Assembly: GCA_964597315.1 (NCBI GenBank)
Contig: CAZQXD010000014.1
Location: 1 to 64,000, forward strand
Reading direction: 5' to 3'
Source: CAZQXD01 sp964597315
GTDB lineage: Bacteria > Pseudomonadota > Gammaproteobacteria > Competibacterales > Competibacteraceae
DNA length: 64,000 nt
The notes under the pieces are model-generated. The model searched no databases. It was not told the origin of the DNA and was given only the letters and a program-made list of their open reading frames with translations. A program made the position numbers and the translations under genes. Below, piece by piece: positions 1 through 8,166 of this stretch. The number at the start of each line of letters is the position of its first letter. The stretch's first letter is position 1.

Positions 1-1650
1 GTGGGGTTAGCGGCCACCGCTATCGCCGTGTTGGTGGGTTCCCTGATCGGCCTGGTGGCCGGCTACCGGGGCGGCTGGTTGGACACCACGCTGATGCGGG
101 GCATCGACGTGTTGATGGCCTTTCCCTATCTGCTCCTGGCCCTGGCCATTGTCGCCGCCCTGGGGCCGGGGTTGTTCAATGCCTTACTGGCGGTGGCCGT
201 CGTCAATATCCCCTTTTTCGCCCGCACCGTGCGCGGCGTCGTGGTGGGCCTAGCGGGCCGGGACTTCGTGGCCGCCGCCCGGCTGGGGGGGCAGTCCGAA
301 GTCCGGGTGTTGTTCCGGGAACTGCTGCCCAATGTGCTACCGGCCATCGTCATTACCGCCACCACCACCGTGGGCTGGATGATTCTGGAAACCGCCGGGC
401 TGAGCTTTCTGGGCCTGGGCGCCCAGCCACCCCGGGCCGATCTGGGTTCTATGCTGGGGGAGGGGCGGGCGCTGCTGCTCACCGCCCCCCATGTGTCGGT
501 GCTTCCGGGGCTGCTGATTCTGGTATTGGTGATGGGCATTAATTTATTGGGGGACGGGGTCCGGGACCTGCTGGACCCACGCCTGCGCGCTGGCGCCTTG
601 GCCGCGCCGGGGGCGGTGACCGAACGGGCCGATCTGGCCGTGCCCCTGCCGCCGCCGGAGCCTTTTGGGGAACAGCCGCTGCTGAGCGTACGGGGGCTAC
701 GCACCTGGTTTTACACCGGGGAGGGGGTGCTCAAGGCCGTGGACGAAGTGAGTTTCCAACTGCGCCGGGGGGAATGCCTGGGCCTGGTGGGGGAGTCCGG
801 CTCCGGCAAGTCGGTGACCGCCCTGTCGCTGTTGGGGCTGACGCCCTCGCCCCCAGGGCGGATCATCGGCGGTTCGGTGCGCTACCGGGGCGAGGAACTG
901 CTGGGAGCGCCCCTGTCCCGGCTGCGAACCCTGCGGGGCGGACCCATCGCCTATGTCTTCCAAGACCCCCAGACTACCCTCAACCCCTTGTTCACGGTAG
1001 GCGACCAACTGGCCGAGGCGATTCGCGCCCACGCTGGCGGCCCTCGGGACGCGGCCCGCCGTCGGGCCGTGGAATTGCTGGAACAGGTGGACCTCCCCGA
1101 CCCCGAACGGGCCGCCCGCCGCTATCCCCACACCCTGTCCGGGGGCCAGCGGCAGCGGGTGGTGATTGCCATGGCCCTGGCCAACGACCCGGAAATCCTG
1201 ATTTGCGACGAGCCGACCACCGCCCTGGACGTGACCACCCAAGCCCGGGTGCTGCGGCTTTTGGGCCGGCAGCGCCGCTCCCAGGACGCCTCGCTGCTGT
1301 TTATCACCCATGATTTCGGTATCGTCTCGGAACTCTGCGACCGGGTGCTGGTGATGTACGCCGGCAAGGTGGTGGAGTCCGGTCCCGTGGACGAACTATT
1401 GGCCGATCCCCAACACCCTTACACCCAGCGGCTATTGGCCTGCGTACCCCGACTGGGGCAGCCCCGACAAGCTCGGAAGGCTATCCCCGGCCTACCGCCA
1501 CGGCTGGACGACCTGCCTATGGGCTGCGCCTTCGCGCCCCGCTGCGACCACGCTCTGGAAAGCTGCCGACAGGGACCCGTGGTTCTGACAACCTTCGCCC
1601 CTGGCCGCGCTGTGCGCTGCGTGCGGGCTGGAGCGATCCATGACAACTGA
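1..1650 (+). CDS. Peptide/nickel-type ABC importer, permease-ATPase fusion (5' end outside window)
   Basis: This single open frame joins a DppC/OppC-type inner-membrane permease to a DppD/OppD-type ATPase. The frame is open from base 1, so the first part of the permease probably lies upstream and the GTG at base 1 is not a trusted start. Residues 1-195 are hydrophobic and carry the EAA-type loop that contacts the ATPase (about 88-117, DFVAAARLGG). A short Ala/Pro-rich linker follows. The ATPase begins near 225, with Walker A GESGSGKS near 264, signature LSGGQ near 378 and Walker B ILICDEP near 399. The C-terminal oligo_HPY extension has the cysteine cluster CAFAPRCDHALESC. These two proteins are usually separate; the fusion is seen directly and no stop interrupts the linker. 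It overlaps the next ATPase gene by 11 bp, so the pair is translationally coupled. The substrate (di- or oligopeptide, or metal chelate) cannot be read from the sequence. Confidence 0.88.
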   Translation: MGLAATAIAVLVGSLIGLVAGYRGGWLDTTLMRGIDVLMAFPYLLLALAIVAALGPGLFNALLAVAVVNIPFFARTVRGVVVGLAGRDFVAAARLGGQSEVRVLFRELLPNVLPAIVITATTTVGWMILETAGLSFLGLGAQPPRADLGSMLGEGRALLLTAPHVSVLPGLLILVLVMGINLLGDGVRDLLDPRLRAGALAAPGAVTERADLAVPLPPPEPFGEQPLLSVRGLRTWFYTGEGVLKAVDEVSFQLRRGECLGLVGESGSGKSVTALSLLGLTPSPPGRIIGGSVRYRGEELLGAPLSRLRTLRGGPIAYVFQDPQTTLNPLFTVGDQLAEAIRAHAGGPRDAARRRAVELLEQVDLPDPERAARRYPHTLSGGQRQRVVIAMALANDPEILICDEPTTALDVTTQARVLRLLGRQRRSQDASLLFITHDFGIVSELCDRVLVMYAGKVVESGPVDELLADPQHPYTQRLLACVPRLGQPRQARKAIPGLPPRLDDLPMGCAFAPRCDHALESCRQGPVVLTTFAPGRAVRCVRAGAIHDN

Positions 1651-2521
1651 ACCGCTGCTGGACATTCGTTATCTGTCCGTGGACTACGGGGGCGGCGGTC
1701 GGCTATGGCGACGTCGCCCCTCCCCACGAGCGGTGGACCAGGTGCGCCTGAGCTTGGCCCGAGGCGAGGCCCTGGGGCTGGTGGGGGAGTCCGGGTGCGG
1801 CAAGACCACCCTGTCCCGGACGCTAGTGGGCTTGTTGGCTCCCAGCACCGGCGAGCTGTGGCTGGAGGGTCAGGACTTGCGGGAGTGGCTGCGCCGGGAC
1901 CCCCGGGCCGTGTATCGCAAGATTCAGTATGTCTTCCAGGACCCCACCAGTTCCTTAAACCCCCGCAAAACCGTGGCCCAGGCTCTGGATTCCCCCCTCC
2001 AGGCCCTGCTGGGATTGGGCCGCAAGGAACGCGGCGTCCGCCGGGAGGCGCTCATGGACCGGGTGGCCCTAGATCGCCGCCTGCTGGACCGCTACCCCCA
2101 TGAGTTATCCGGCGGCCAGGCCCAGCGGGTGGCCATCGCCCGGGCCTTGGCCCCTGGGGCGGAACTGCTGGTTCTGGACGAGCCGGTGTCGGCCCTGGAT
2201 GTGTCGGTGCAGGCCCAGATTCTGGCCCTGCTGCGGGAGCTGCGCCAGGAACTGGGCCTGAGCTATCTGTTCATCAGCCATGATCTGGCGGTAGTGGAAA
2301 GCCTGTGTGATCGGGTGGCGGTGATGTGGCGTGGCAAGATCGTCGAGCAAGGGGCGCGGGAGACCGTGTTCGCCCGCCCGGAGCATCCCTATACCCAACG
2401 GCTGTTGCACAGCGTGCCGGTGCCGGGACGGCGGGTGCTGACCGAAGAAGCGGACATTGTCGCCGCCGACGTGGGCGCGGCTTGGCTCTGGGAGAAACCG
2501 GTGGATGTGGAGGAACAGTAA
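1640..2521 (+). CDS. Peptide-type ABC importer ATPase (OppF/DppF-like)
   Basis: This is the second ATPase of the same importer, 293 residues. Walker A is GESGCGKTT near residue 50, the signature LSGGQAQRVAIARAL near 156, Walker B LLVLDEPVSALD near 176 and the switch histidine is in FISHDLAVV near 209. It works as the heterodimer partner of the ATPase domain in the preceding fusion protein, coupling ATP hydrolysis to solute uptake. Its ATG lies 11 bp inside the upstream gene, typical of coupled translation. The C-terminus keeps HPYTQRLLHSVPVPG but lacks the cysteine cluster usually seen at the end of the OppD/F family, and is short. Family assignment is secure, substrate unknown. The gene ends the operon, because the next gene is on the opposite strand 17 bp away. 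Confidence 0.9.
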   Translation: MTTEPLLDIRYLSVDYGGGGRLWRRRPSPRAVDQVRLSLARGEALGLVGESGCGKTTLSRTLVGLLAPSTGELWLEGQDLREWLRRDPRAVYRKIQYVFQDPTSSLNPRKTVAQALDSPLQALLGLGRKERGVRREALMDRVALDRRLLDRYPHELSGGQAQRVAIARALAPGAELLVLDEPVSALDVSVQAQILALLRELRQELGLSYLFISHDLAVVESLCDRVAVMWRGKIVEQGARETVFARPEHPYTQRLLHSVPVPGRRVLTEEADIVAADVGAAWLWEKPVDVEEQ

Positions 2522-2538
2522 AGACTCCTGGATCAGGG

Positions 2539-3441
2539 CTAGAACGCGCCCAGAGCCTCCACCGGACCTCCTTGCTCCAACACCAGGCCGTCGGGAACCT
2601 GGATGAAGCTCAGCCGGTTGAGTACGCTCATCCCCAGAAGCACCGTGTCGTGGGGCGAGGGCACCAGGGAGGCTTCCACGTCGCGCAGCAGAATCGGGCC
2701 GATCCGTAGGTCGTTGATGGTGGTGCTGCGGGCGGTCACCTCGCCGGTGACGGTTTTGGCGTTGAAGGACTCGCCAGGGCGCAGCCGACCCAGACGGTCG
2801 GCCAGATGGGCAGGAATCATCATCACCGTGGCGCCGGTGTCCACCAGCAGATCCACCACCACGCCGTTGACCTGGGCCTGGCCCACATAGTGGCCCCGGC
2901 TGTCCTTAGGCAGCACCACCCGGCGACCGCCCTGGCGTTCCTGGCGCGGAATGAGCAAGCTCGCCACCGCGTCCGGCAGTCGGGGGCGCAGTTCTAGAAC
3001 CAGGGCCTCCACATGGCTCAAAAGCTGGGAGTTCATCCACACCTGCCGCTCCGGCAGGCTGGTCTGATGGGCCAGGCCCACGGCCACCAGCACCAGCAGC
3101 AGCCCCCGTGTCAGGCCCACCGCCAGCCCCAGCAACGGGTCCCGGGCCTGGCGGTCGTGGCGCCGCAGTAACAGATGCAGCAGCACGTCCACCAGGCTGA
3201 TGGTGGCGGCGGCCAGCACCAGAATCAGCAGCACCGCCGCCCAGGGGCCGACCCCGGGTTCGGCGAATAGCCCATCCAGCCAGACGCTCAAGGGCTCGAA
3301 CCAGATCATCCCGATCACGGCGGCCAAGGCCCAACCGGCCAAGGCGATGATTTCCCGAAGCCCGCCGCGACTGACCCCGGCGACTACGGACACTGCCAGG
3401 GTGATGACGATCAATAGGTCCAACAGCAATCCGCCTAACAT
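2539..3441 (-). CDS. CvpA-like membrane domain fused to a retropepsin-like aspartic protease
   Basis: The product is about 300 residues with two distinct parts. The first 125 or so form four hydrophobic segments in the pattern of CvpA (colicin V production) proteins, including the SRGGLREI loop after the first helix. From about 175 the sequence matches the single-chain retroviral-type aspartic protease fold (clan AA, TIGR02281-like). It has the catalytic motif LLVDTGATVMMIP (Asp201 with the chosen start) and a C-terminal hydrophobic-hydrophobic-Gly motif, VLLGMSVLNRL. One DTGA per chain implies that activity needs a dimer. I chose ATG 3441 over the TTG at 3459 because AAGG lies six bases upstream. 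CvpA proteins and periplasmic retropepsins are each common, but I do not recall this fusion as a standard architecture. The topology would tether the protease to the inner membrane. The substrate is unknown. Confidence 0.82.
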   Translation of the reverse strand: MLGGLLLDLLIVITLAVSVVAGVSRGGLREIIALAGWALAAVIGMIWFEPLSVWLDGLFAEPGVGPWAAVLLILVLAAATISLVDVLLHLLLRRHDRQARDPLLGLAVGLTRGLLLVLVAVGLAHQTSLPERQVWMNSQLLSHVEALVLELRPRLPDAVASLLIPRQERQGGRRVVLPKDSRGHYVGQAQVNGVVVDLLVDTGATVMMIPAHLADRLGRLRPGESFNAKTVTGEVTARSTTINDLRIGPILLRDVEASLVPSPHDTVLLGMSVLNRLSFIQVPDGLVLEQGGPVEALGAF

Positions 3442-3520
3442 GAGATACCTTATGGGCAAGGCCAGGAAAAACCTGGATAGGATCGGGTCCAGCTATAGAC
3501 GCTGAAAAGTTATTTTCGGT

Positions 3521-4396
3521 TCAATGAGATTCCATGGCGTCCCAAATCTGGAAGCCCCGTTCCCGCAACAGTTCCACCAGTCCCTGCTCCCCCACCAGGT
3601 GGGCAGCGCCCACGGCCACCAGATAGATCTGACCCGGTCGTGCCAGTTTGGCGATCTGCTCGGCCATGGACTGGTTGCGTCCGACGACGATGGTCTGGTG
3701 CAAATGCCGGTCGATGGCCTGGCCGTTCCGTTGTTCGTTAAGGAGCCGGTCCAGGGCGGCGGCGTCCCCTCGCCGCCAGGCATCGAGAATGGCGTCGGCG
3801 TGGTCCCGGCCATTGACCAGTTGTTCCAGGGTAGAAGCCAGAAACCGCTCTTGTTGGTCCTCGGACAGGTCGGTAAACAGGGCCAACTGGCCTTCCAGGG
3901 TTTCCAGCTCCACCACGGTGCGATCCCCGGCCCGACCCAGTAGATGCCGCTCCACCCCATGGGCGTCGCTGTAACCGGCCTGCCGTACGGCCATGGTGGT
4001 CAAGCTCAGGGCCGCCAGCCAGGGTTTTTGGTGGGCCACCAGGGCCGATGGCAGGCCCAGGGCAGCGGTTCGTTCCTCCAGGGCCTGCCAGGTGGCGGGG
4101 CTGATATGATCCTGGAGATTGCTACCGTCGCTGTAAATCCCCCTGGCGGTCACCAGGCTGGCCATCCTGGCCGGTTCCACCCGGCTGATGTCCAGTTCCA
4201 CTATCAGTACCTGGGCGTCCCGGAAAGCCGTCTCCACGGGGGGTGGTAGGGGATACAGGGACGGTTTGCCGAAATGCACCGTGCCCAGCAGCCAGACCGT
4301 GGTCGAGTCCAGCTCCGCCCGCCACAGCAACTGCGCCGGGGCCGGGGCGGCCACCAGCAGGGCAATCAACAGAATCATCGGCCGGCAGAACGTCAA
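3521..4396 (-). CDS. TraB/GumN family protein, exported
   Basis: This is a TraB/GumN (ChaN-related EreA-fold) protein of about 291 residues, a family proposed to contain metal-dependent hydrolases. An N-terminal hydrophobic stretch (ILLIALLVAAPAPAQ) looks like a signal peptide. The family hallmarks are the first strand motif WLLGTVHFG, the following LPPPVETAFRDAQVLIVELD, and the C-terminal block YLVAVGAAHLVGEQGLVELL. I chose the TTG at 4396 because it has AGGGA eight bases upstream and places an arginine just before the hydrophobic core. A longer in-frame start at 4528 would add 44 non-family residues and bury the signal peptide. The CvpA-protease gene follows 79 bp downstream on the same strand. 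The biochemical role is unknown. Confidence 0.8.
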   Translation of the reverse strand: MTFCRPMILLIALLVAAPAPAQLLWRAELDSTTVWLLGTVHFGKPSLYPLPPPVETAFRDAQVLIVELDISRVEPARMASLVTARGIYSDGSNLQDHISPATWQALEERTAALGLPSALVAHQKPWLAALSLTTMAVRQAGYSDAHGVERHLLGRAGDRTVVELETLEGQLALFTDLSEDQQERFLASTLEQLVNGRDHADAILDAWRRGDAAALDRLLNEQRNGQAIDRHLHQTIVVGRNQSMAEQIAKLARPGQIYLVAVGAAHLVGEQGLVELLRERGFQIWDAMESH

Positions 4397-4528
4397 GTCA
4401 AATGTCCCTGAAGGACGGCCAGAATATCCCCCGTGAAGGCGCCGGGACGGGTGGTGGCCAGGGCTGCCTTCAGAAAGGGCGCGGCGGCGGCGCTCGGCGA
4501 ATTCCTCGGGGGTGAAGTGCAGGGCCAT
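4397..4528 (-). other. Open stretch between the AlkB-like and TraB genes, possible gene relic
   Basis: An ATG at 4528 has AGGA upstream, sits 9 bp after the AlkB-like stop and is in frame with TraB. Its first 18 residues (MALHFTPEEFAERRRRAL) resemble, from memory, the start of M24-type Xaa-Pro peptidases, but the match ends there. A second frame through the same DNA runs ...GDILAVLQGHLT and stops at a TGA that overlaps the TTG chosen for TraB. Both readings fit the scar of a deleted gene. An N-terminal extension of TraB cannot be excluded. Confidence 0.3.
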
Positions 4529-4537
4529 GGAGCGTTC

Positions 4538-5167
4538 CTAGGGGGTGGGGTGAACGTGGCGGAAGGTGAGATTGATGCGCGGCCCGCCCGCCGCCGGGTC
4601 CTTGGGCAGGGCGTGGCGCCAGTAGCGCTGACAGGGACCGGTCATCACCAACAGGCTGCCGTCGGCCAGAGCGATTTGATAGCGCAGGTCTTTACGCTTT
4701 TTGTGCTGGAGTTGGAAGCGGCGCACCGCCCCCAGGCTGAGGGAGGCGATGATCGGTTCCGGTCCCAGTTCCGGCTCGGCGTCGCTGTGCCAGCCCATGG
4801 AGTCCTGGCCGTCCCGGTAGAGGTTGGCCAGCACGCTGTTGAAGGGGGTTTTGGCGGCCGTCTCCACCCGGGCCTTGAGGGCGGCCAGGGTGGGCGTCCA
4901 GGGTAGAGGCTCGTGGACCACGCCGGAATAGCGGTAGCAGGCCCCCGGGTCCCCATACCAGGCCACCCGCCGGGGCGCCGCCACCCGCCGCCCGGCGATG
5001 ACCAGGGTTTCGTCGCTCCAGGCCAGGGTGGCCAGCAGCTCACGAAACAGGGCCGTGCTATGGGTGGCGCTCAGAAACCCTTGCCGATAACTCAGTCTGG
5101 CATCGGGCAGTTCAAGGGTGTCCGTCTCATCGGTGGCGTCGAATAGGCAGGGCAGGGGGACGGGCAT
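4538..5167 (-). CDS. AlkB-like 2-oxoglutarate/Fe(II) dioxygenase (ALKBH2/3 type)
   Basis: The 209-residue product belongs to the AlkB superfamily, which removes alkyl lesions such as 1-methyladenine and 3-methylcytosine from nucleic acids by oxidative demethylation. The iron ligands are visible as His127-x-Asp129 (MGWHSDAE) and His185 (RHALPKD), and the 2-oxoglutarate and substrate arginines as Arg197 and Arg203 (RINLTFRHV). The NLYRDGQDSMGWHSD block and the short length match the ALKBH2/ALKBH3-like bacterial branch more than E. coli AlkB. The gene is the first of a minus-strand run with the TraB gene. No ada or LexA-type site was recognised upstream. Confidence 0.88.
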   Translation of the reverse strand: MPVPLPCLFDATDETDTLELPDARLSYRQGFLSATHSTALFRELLATLAWSDETLVIAGRRVAAPRRVAWYGDPGACYRYSGVVHEPLPWTPTLAALKARVETAAKTPFNSVLANLYRDGQDSMGWHSDAEPELGPEPIIASLSLGAVRRFQLQHKKRKDLRYQIALADGSLLVMTGPCQRYWRHALPKDPAAGGPRINLTFRHVHPTP

Positions 5168-5239
5168 AAGCGGGGTGCTAGGGCTGTTTCCTGAACTCGT
5201 TCCCTACCATAACAGAAGCCGGTCAACCCCGCCCCCGGT

Positions 5240-5506
5240 TCAAGGATTCAAGGCCCGGCAGGCGGCCTGAATCACCGGCACCGCGTCGTCGCTGGCCACC
5301 TCTTTCATATTCTTGAGGATGCATTCCCAGTATCGGCGCTCGGATTCGCTGGTGGATTTGCGCTTATCGGAACCTAGGGGGACTCCCTTCGAAATCTTGG
5401 TCGGCGCCGTGCCCGATTGCACCTGCACCTCGCCCCAGGCCGGTCCCAGGCCGAAGATGGCTACGGACAGGGCCGCCAACAGCAGTTTGTCGCGGGTTTT
5501 CATCAT
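5240..5506 (-). CDS. Small secreted protein of unknown function
   Basis: This is an 88-residue reading frame with GGGAG five bases before the ATG. The first 25 residues form a clear signal peptide (basic start, hydrophobic core, cleavage near AWG-EV). The mature part has about 60 residues with two cysteines (YWECILKNM and IQAACRALNP) that could form a disulfide. The Trp-Glu-Cys ... Cys-Arg end recalls small gammaproteobacterial periplasmic proteins seen in many genomes, but I cannot name a family. It is divergent from cystathionine beta-synthase. Confidence 0.6.
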   Translation of the reverse strand: MMKTRDKLLLAALSVAIFGLGPAWGEVQVQSGTAPTKISKGVPLGSDKRKSTSESERRYWECILKNMKEVASDDAVPVIQAACRALNP

Positions 5507-5729
5507 GGATTCTCCCGAGTGGATTTAGACACTGAGAACGGCTTGATGCAGATTCCGCGCCAGGGAGGCCAGCTCCTTGATTCCCGTGGACAACGTTATC
5601 CCCGTGACGGTCTTGCCCGGAGTCGCGCCGGGTCAGAACGGCAGGGGAGGGACCGGAATGGCCCGCCTGTCCGGCCTCCCCCAAAGTCGCTATGCTGTTA
5701 GTCATCGACCTGTTATGGAGGATGCCCCG

Positions 5730-7112
5730 ATGCCTATGGCAATACCGGCGTTTGGCAATGTGCTGGAAATGATCGGCAACACTCCCATGCTGGAACTCAC
5801 CCATCTGGACACCGGACCCTGTCGGCTGTTCGTCAAGCTGGAAAATCAGAACCCCGGTGGGTCCATCAAAGACCGCATCGGCTTGTCCATGATCGAGTCC
5901 GCCGAGCGGGAAGGCAAAATCCAACCCGGCGGCACCCTGGTGGAGGCCACCGCCGGCAATACCGGCCTGGGCCTGGCCCTGGTGGCGGCCCAGAAAGGCT
6001 ACCGGTTGTTGCTGGTGATCCCGGACAAAATGAGCCAGGAAAAGGTGTTCCATCTCAAGGCTCTGGGAGCGGAGGTCATCATCACCCGCTCGGACGTGGG
6101 TAAGGGCCACCCGGAGTATTACCAGGACATGGCCGAGCGGCTCGCCGGGGAGATGGACAACGCCCTTTATGTGAACCAATTCGGCAATCCCGCCAACCCC
6201 CTGGCCCATGAGCGAACCACCGGCCCGGAGATCTGGGAACAGATGGATCATGATCTGGACGCCATGGTCTGTGGGGTGGGTTCCGGGGGCACCATCACCG
6301 GCCTGTCCCGGTTTTTCGCCCAAGCGGCCCCGAATCTGGAGATGATTCTGGCCGATCCCCAGGGTTCGGTGCTGGCGGAGTATGTGCATACCGGCAAGGT
6401 GGCCGAGGAGGTGGGGTCCTGGCTGGTGGAGGGCATCGGCGAAGACTTCGTGCCCCCCATCTGCGACCTGTCCCGAACCCGTAAAGCCTATGTGATACCC
6501 GATGCCGAAGCCTTCGCCGTGTGCCGGGAGTTGCTGCGCAAGGAGGGCATTATCGCCGGCACCTCCTCGGGCACCCTGATCGGCGCCGCCTTGCGCTACT
6601 GCCGGGAACAGACCGCCCCCAAGCGGGTAGCCACTTTCGTTTGCGACAGCGGCAATAAATACCTGTCCAAGGTCTATAACGATTTTTGGATGCTGGACCA
6701 GGGGTTTATCCAGCGGCAGACCTTCGGGGATCTGCGGGATCTCATCGCCCGCCGTCACCAGGAACACGCCACCGTCACCGTGGGACCGGGGGACACGGTA
6801 CTCACCGCCTATACCCGTATGAAACTCCATGATGTGTCCCAGATTCCGGTATTGGACGGGGAGCGCATCGTCGGCATCGTCGATGAGGAGGATATCCTGT
6901 TGCGGGTGTTTGATAACGAAGACCATTTCCGGGAGCCGGTGGAGCGGGCCATGACCCGCCAGCTCCAGACCGTGCCCCCCGCCGCCGACCTGGCCTCCCT
7001 GCTGCCCATTTTCGACCGGGGCATGGTCGCCATCGGCCAGGAGCTTAACCGGTTCTGGGGCATCATCCCCCGTATCTACTTGCTTAATTATCTGCGCCGA
7101 CGGATGAAATAA
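5730..7112 (+). CDS. cbs: Cystathionine beta-synthase (PLP) with C-terminal CBS domains
   Basis: The 460-residue product condenses serine (or O-acetylserine) with homocysteine to give cystathionine, the first step of reverse transsulfuration. The fold-type II PLP core holds the Schiff-base lysine Lys47 in NPGGSIKDR, the substrate loop EATAGNTG (73-80) and the phosphate-binding GVGSGGT. Residues about 340-455 form the CBS-domain pair (VSQIPVLDGERIVGIVDEEDILL). No N-terminal heme extension is present. I chose ATG 5730 because GGAGG lies eight bases upstream; the frame is open further up but has no better ribosome site. The partner lyase/synthase gene lies at 16019, on the far side of the AT-rich island. 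A cysteine-synthase-like activity is possible, but the CBS domains favour this call. Confidence 0.88.
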   Translation: MPMAIPAFGNVLEMIGNTPMLELTHLDTGPCRLFVKLENQNPGGSIKDRIGLSMIESAEREGKIQPGGTLVEATAGNTGLGLALVAAQKGYRLLLVIPDKMSQEKVFHLKALGAEVIITRSDVGKGHPEYYQDMAERLAGEMDNALYVNQFGNPANPLAHERTTGPEIWEQMDHDLDAMVCGVGSGGTITGLSRFFAQAAPNLEMILADPQGSVLAEYVHTGKVAEEVGSWLVEGIGEDFVPPICDLSRTRKAYVIPDAEAFAVCRELLRKEGIIAGTSSGTLIGAALRYCREQTAPKRVATFVCDSGNKYLSKVYNDFWMLDQGFIQRQTFGDLRDLIARRHQEHATVTVGPGDTVLTAYTRMKLHDVSQIPVLDGERIVGIVDEEDILLRVFDNEDHFREPVERAMTRQLQTVPPAADLASLLPIFDRGMVAIGQELNRFWGIIPRIYLLNYLRRRMK

Positions 7113-7166
7113 AAACGCCTCTATGGGCTGCTACGGGGCGACAACAATCAATACCGCGTAACAATA

Positions 7167-7517
7167 CTATCGGCTGTCTTGGCCGTGGGCGTTTTTATAC
7201 TGCCTGAGAACGGCGTTAATCCGTGTCTGGTAGCCGGGGCCTTGGTCCTTGAACCAGCTCAAAATGTCCTGATCCAGCCGAATGGTGACTTGTGCCTTGC
7301 CCGTGACGAGGCGGGATTTCCACCATTGCGCCTTGCCTAGCATGGGCGGCGCGTCCTGATCGTTCTTGGCGGCGGCTTCGATTTCCTTGTCCGTCATGGA
7401 CTCCAGCCGATTCCAATCGGTTTTGTCTTCTGCTTCCCTGAAAGACCCGTCCGGCTGCTGAATCAGCACCTTGCCGTCCTCGGTCAGCAGGGTCTTAGTG
7501 ATTTTTGATTGTGTCAT
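7167..7517 (-). CDS. brnA: BrnA-like antitoxin
   Basis: The 116-residue product ends in a ribbon-helix-helix type segment, KAQVTIRLDQDILSWFKDQGPGYQTRINAVLRQY, typical of the BrnA antitoxin family. The N-terminal half is charged and probably holds the toxin-neutralising region. A very good ribosome site (AAAGGAGG) precedes the ATG. Its start overlaps the end of a BrnT-like toxin remnant by 23 bp, the normal toxin-antitoxin order. As the toxin is truncated, the antitoxin now appears solitary, perhaps kept as a DNA-binding regulator. Confidence 0.85.
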   Translation of the reverse strand: MTQSKITKTLLTEDGKVLIQQPDGSFREAEDKTDWNRLESMTDKEIEAAAKNDQDAPPMLGKAQWWKSRLVTGKAQVTIRLDQDILSWFKDQGPGYQTRINAVLRQYKNAHGQDSR

Positions 7518-7677
7518 ATAGCCTCCTTTCCCGTTTGTTGGCGCGGCGGGCGGAAATGATACGGATTGCCTGCCCGCGCCGCTTCTCCTGAATGAAACCC
7601 AGCAGGATAAACCGTTGTTCTCCTAGAACCAATGATAGGTTCTTACCGAGGTGTCCGTCTTTCACGGGGACGACCAC
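7495..7677 (-). pseudogene. brnT: BrnT-like toxin, 5' part lost
   Basis: Only the C-terminal half of a BrnT (DUF497) ribonuclease toxin remains. The recognisable part is GEQRFILLGFIQEKRRG followed by IRIISARRANKRERRLYD, which is the family C-terminus. The N-terminal 40 or so residues with the first catalytic positions are missing and are replaced by IS3-family transposase DNA starting near 7665. It overlaps brnA as an intact toxin would. I infer that the IS insertion or a later deletion disarmed the toxin. Confidence 0.75.
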
Positions 7678-7969
7678 TATTCGCTACAGCGAGCGACTGG
7701 CCGAGGCCGGCATTTCGCCGTCGGTCGGCAGCCAGGGTGATAGCTACGACACTACCCTGGCTGAGACGATCAATGGCCTGTACAAGGCCGAACTGATCCA
7801 TCGCCGTGGACCGTGGAGGAGGCGGGAATCCGTGGAGCTAGCAACCTTGGAAGGGGTGTCCTGGTTCAACCACCAACGACTGATGGGACCACTGGGTTAT
7901 ATACCTCCCGCAGACGCTGAGGCAAATTACTCTACGCAACTCAACCGTCAAACTGCGAAGGCAGCTTGA
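7670..7969 (+). pseudogene. IS3-family transposase (OrfB), C-terminal fragment
   Basis: About 95 residues match the end of an IS3/IS150-group DDE transposase: IRYSERLAEAGISPSVGS, then GDSYDTTLAETINGLYKAEL with the last catalytic Glu of the DDE triad, then a WFNHQRLMGPLGYIPPAEAE-like block (here GYIPPADAEANY). The frame has no proper start, and everything upstream, including OrfA and the first two catalytic Asp residues, is absent. The DNA just after the stop (7970-8010, CAGCCTCCCC...CGGGG) resembles the right end of such elements. The fragment abuts the broken BrnT gene. Confidence 0.85.
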
Positions 7970-8166
7970 CTTAAACTAAACAGCCTCCCCAATATCCGGG
8001 GCAATTCTCTCTGCATTGCATAGTTGCGGCTTAGTTATTCTAAGCTATAGATGTTTTTTAAGTTCCACTTTCAATGTAAACCGTCTGAGTGTTTCATTTT
8101 CTTTACACTTGAGCTATGATTGCTTATCAGCTATAGCTAATCTCTTGGTTTTATGGAGAATGGAAT

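Noticed and set aside
5364..6926. 520-codon minus-strand frame opposite cystathionine beta-synthase
   Set aside because: Composition is His/Gly/Gln-rich antisense of a well-supported gene; no family features.
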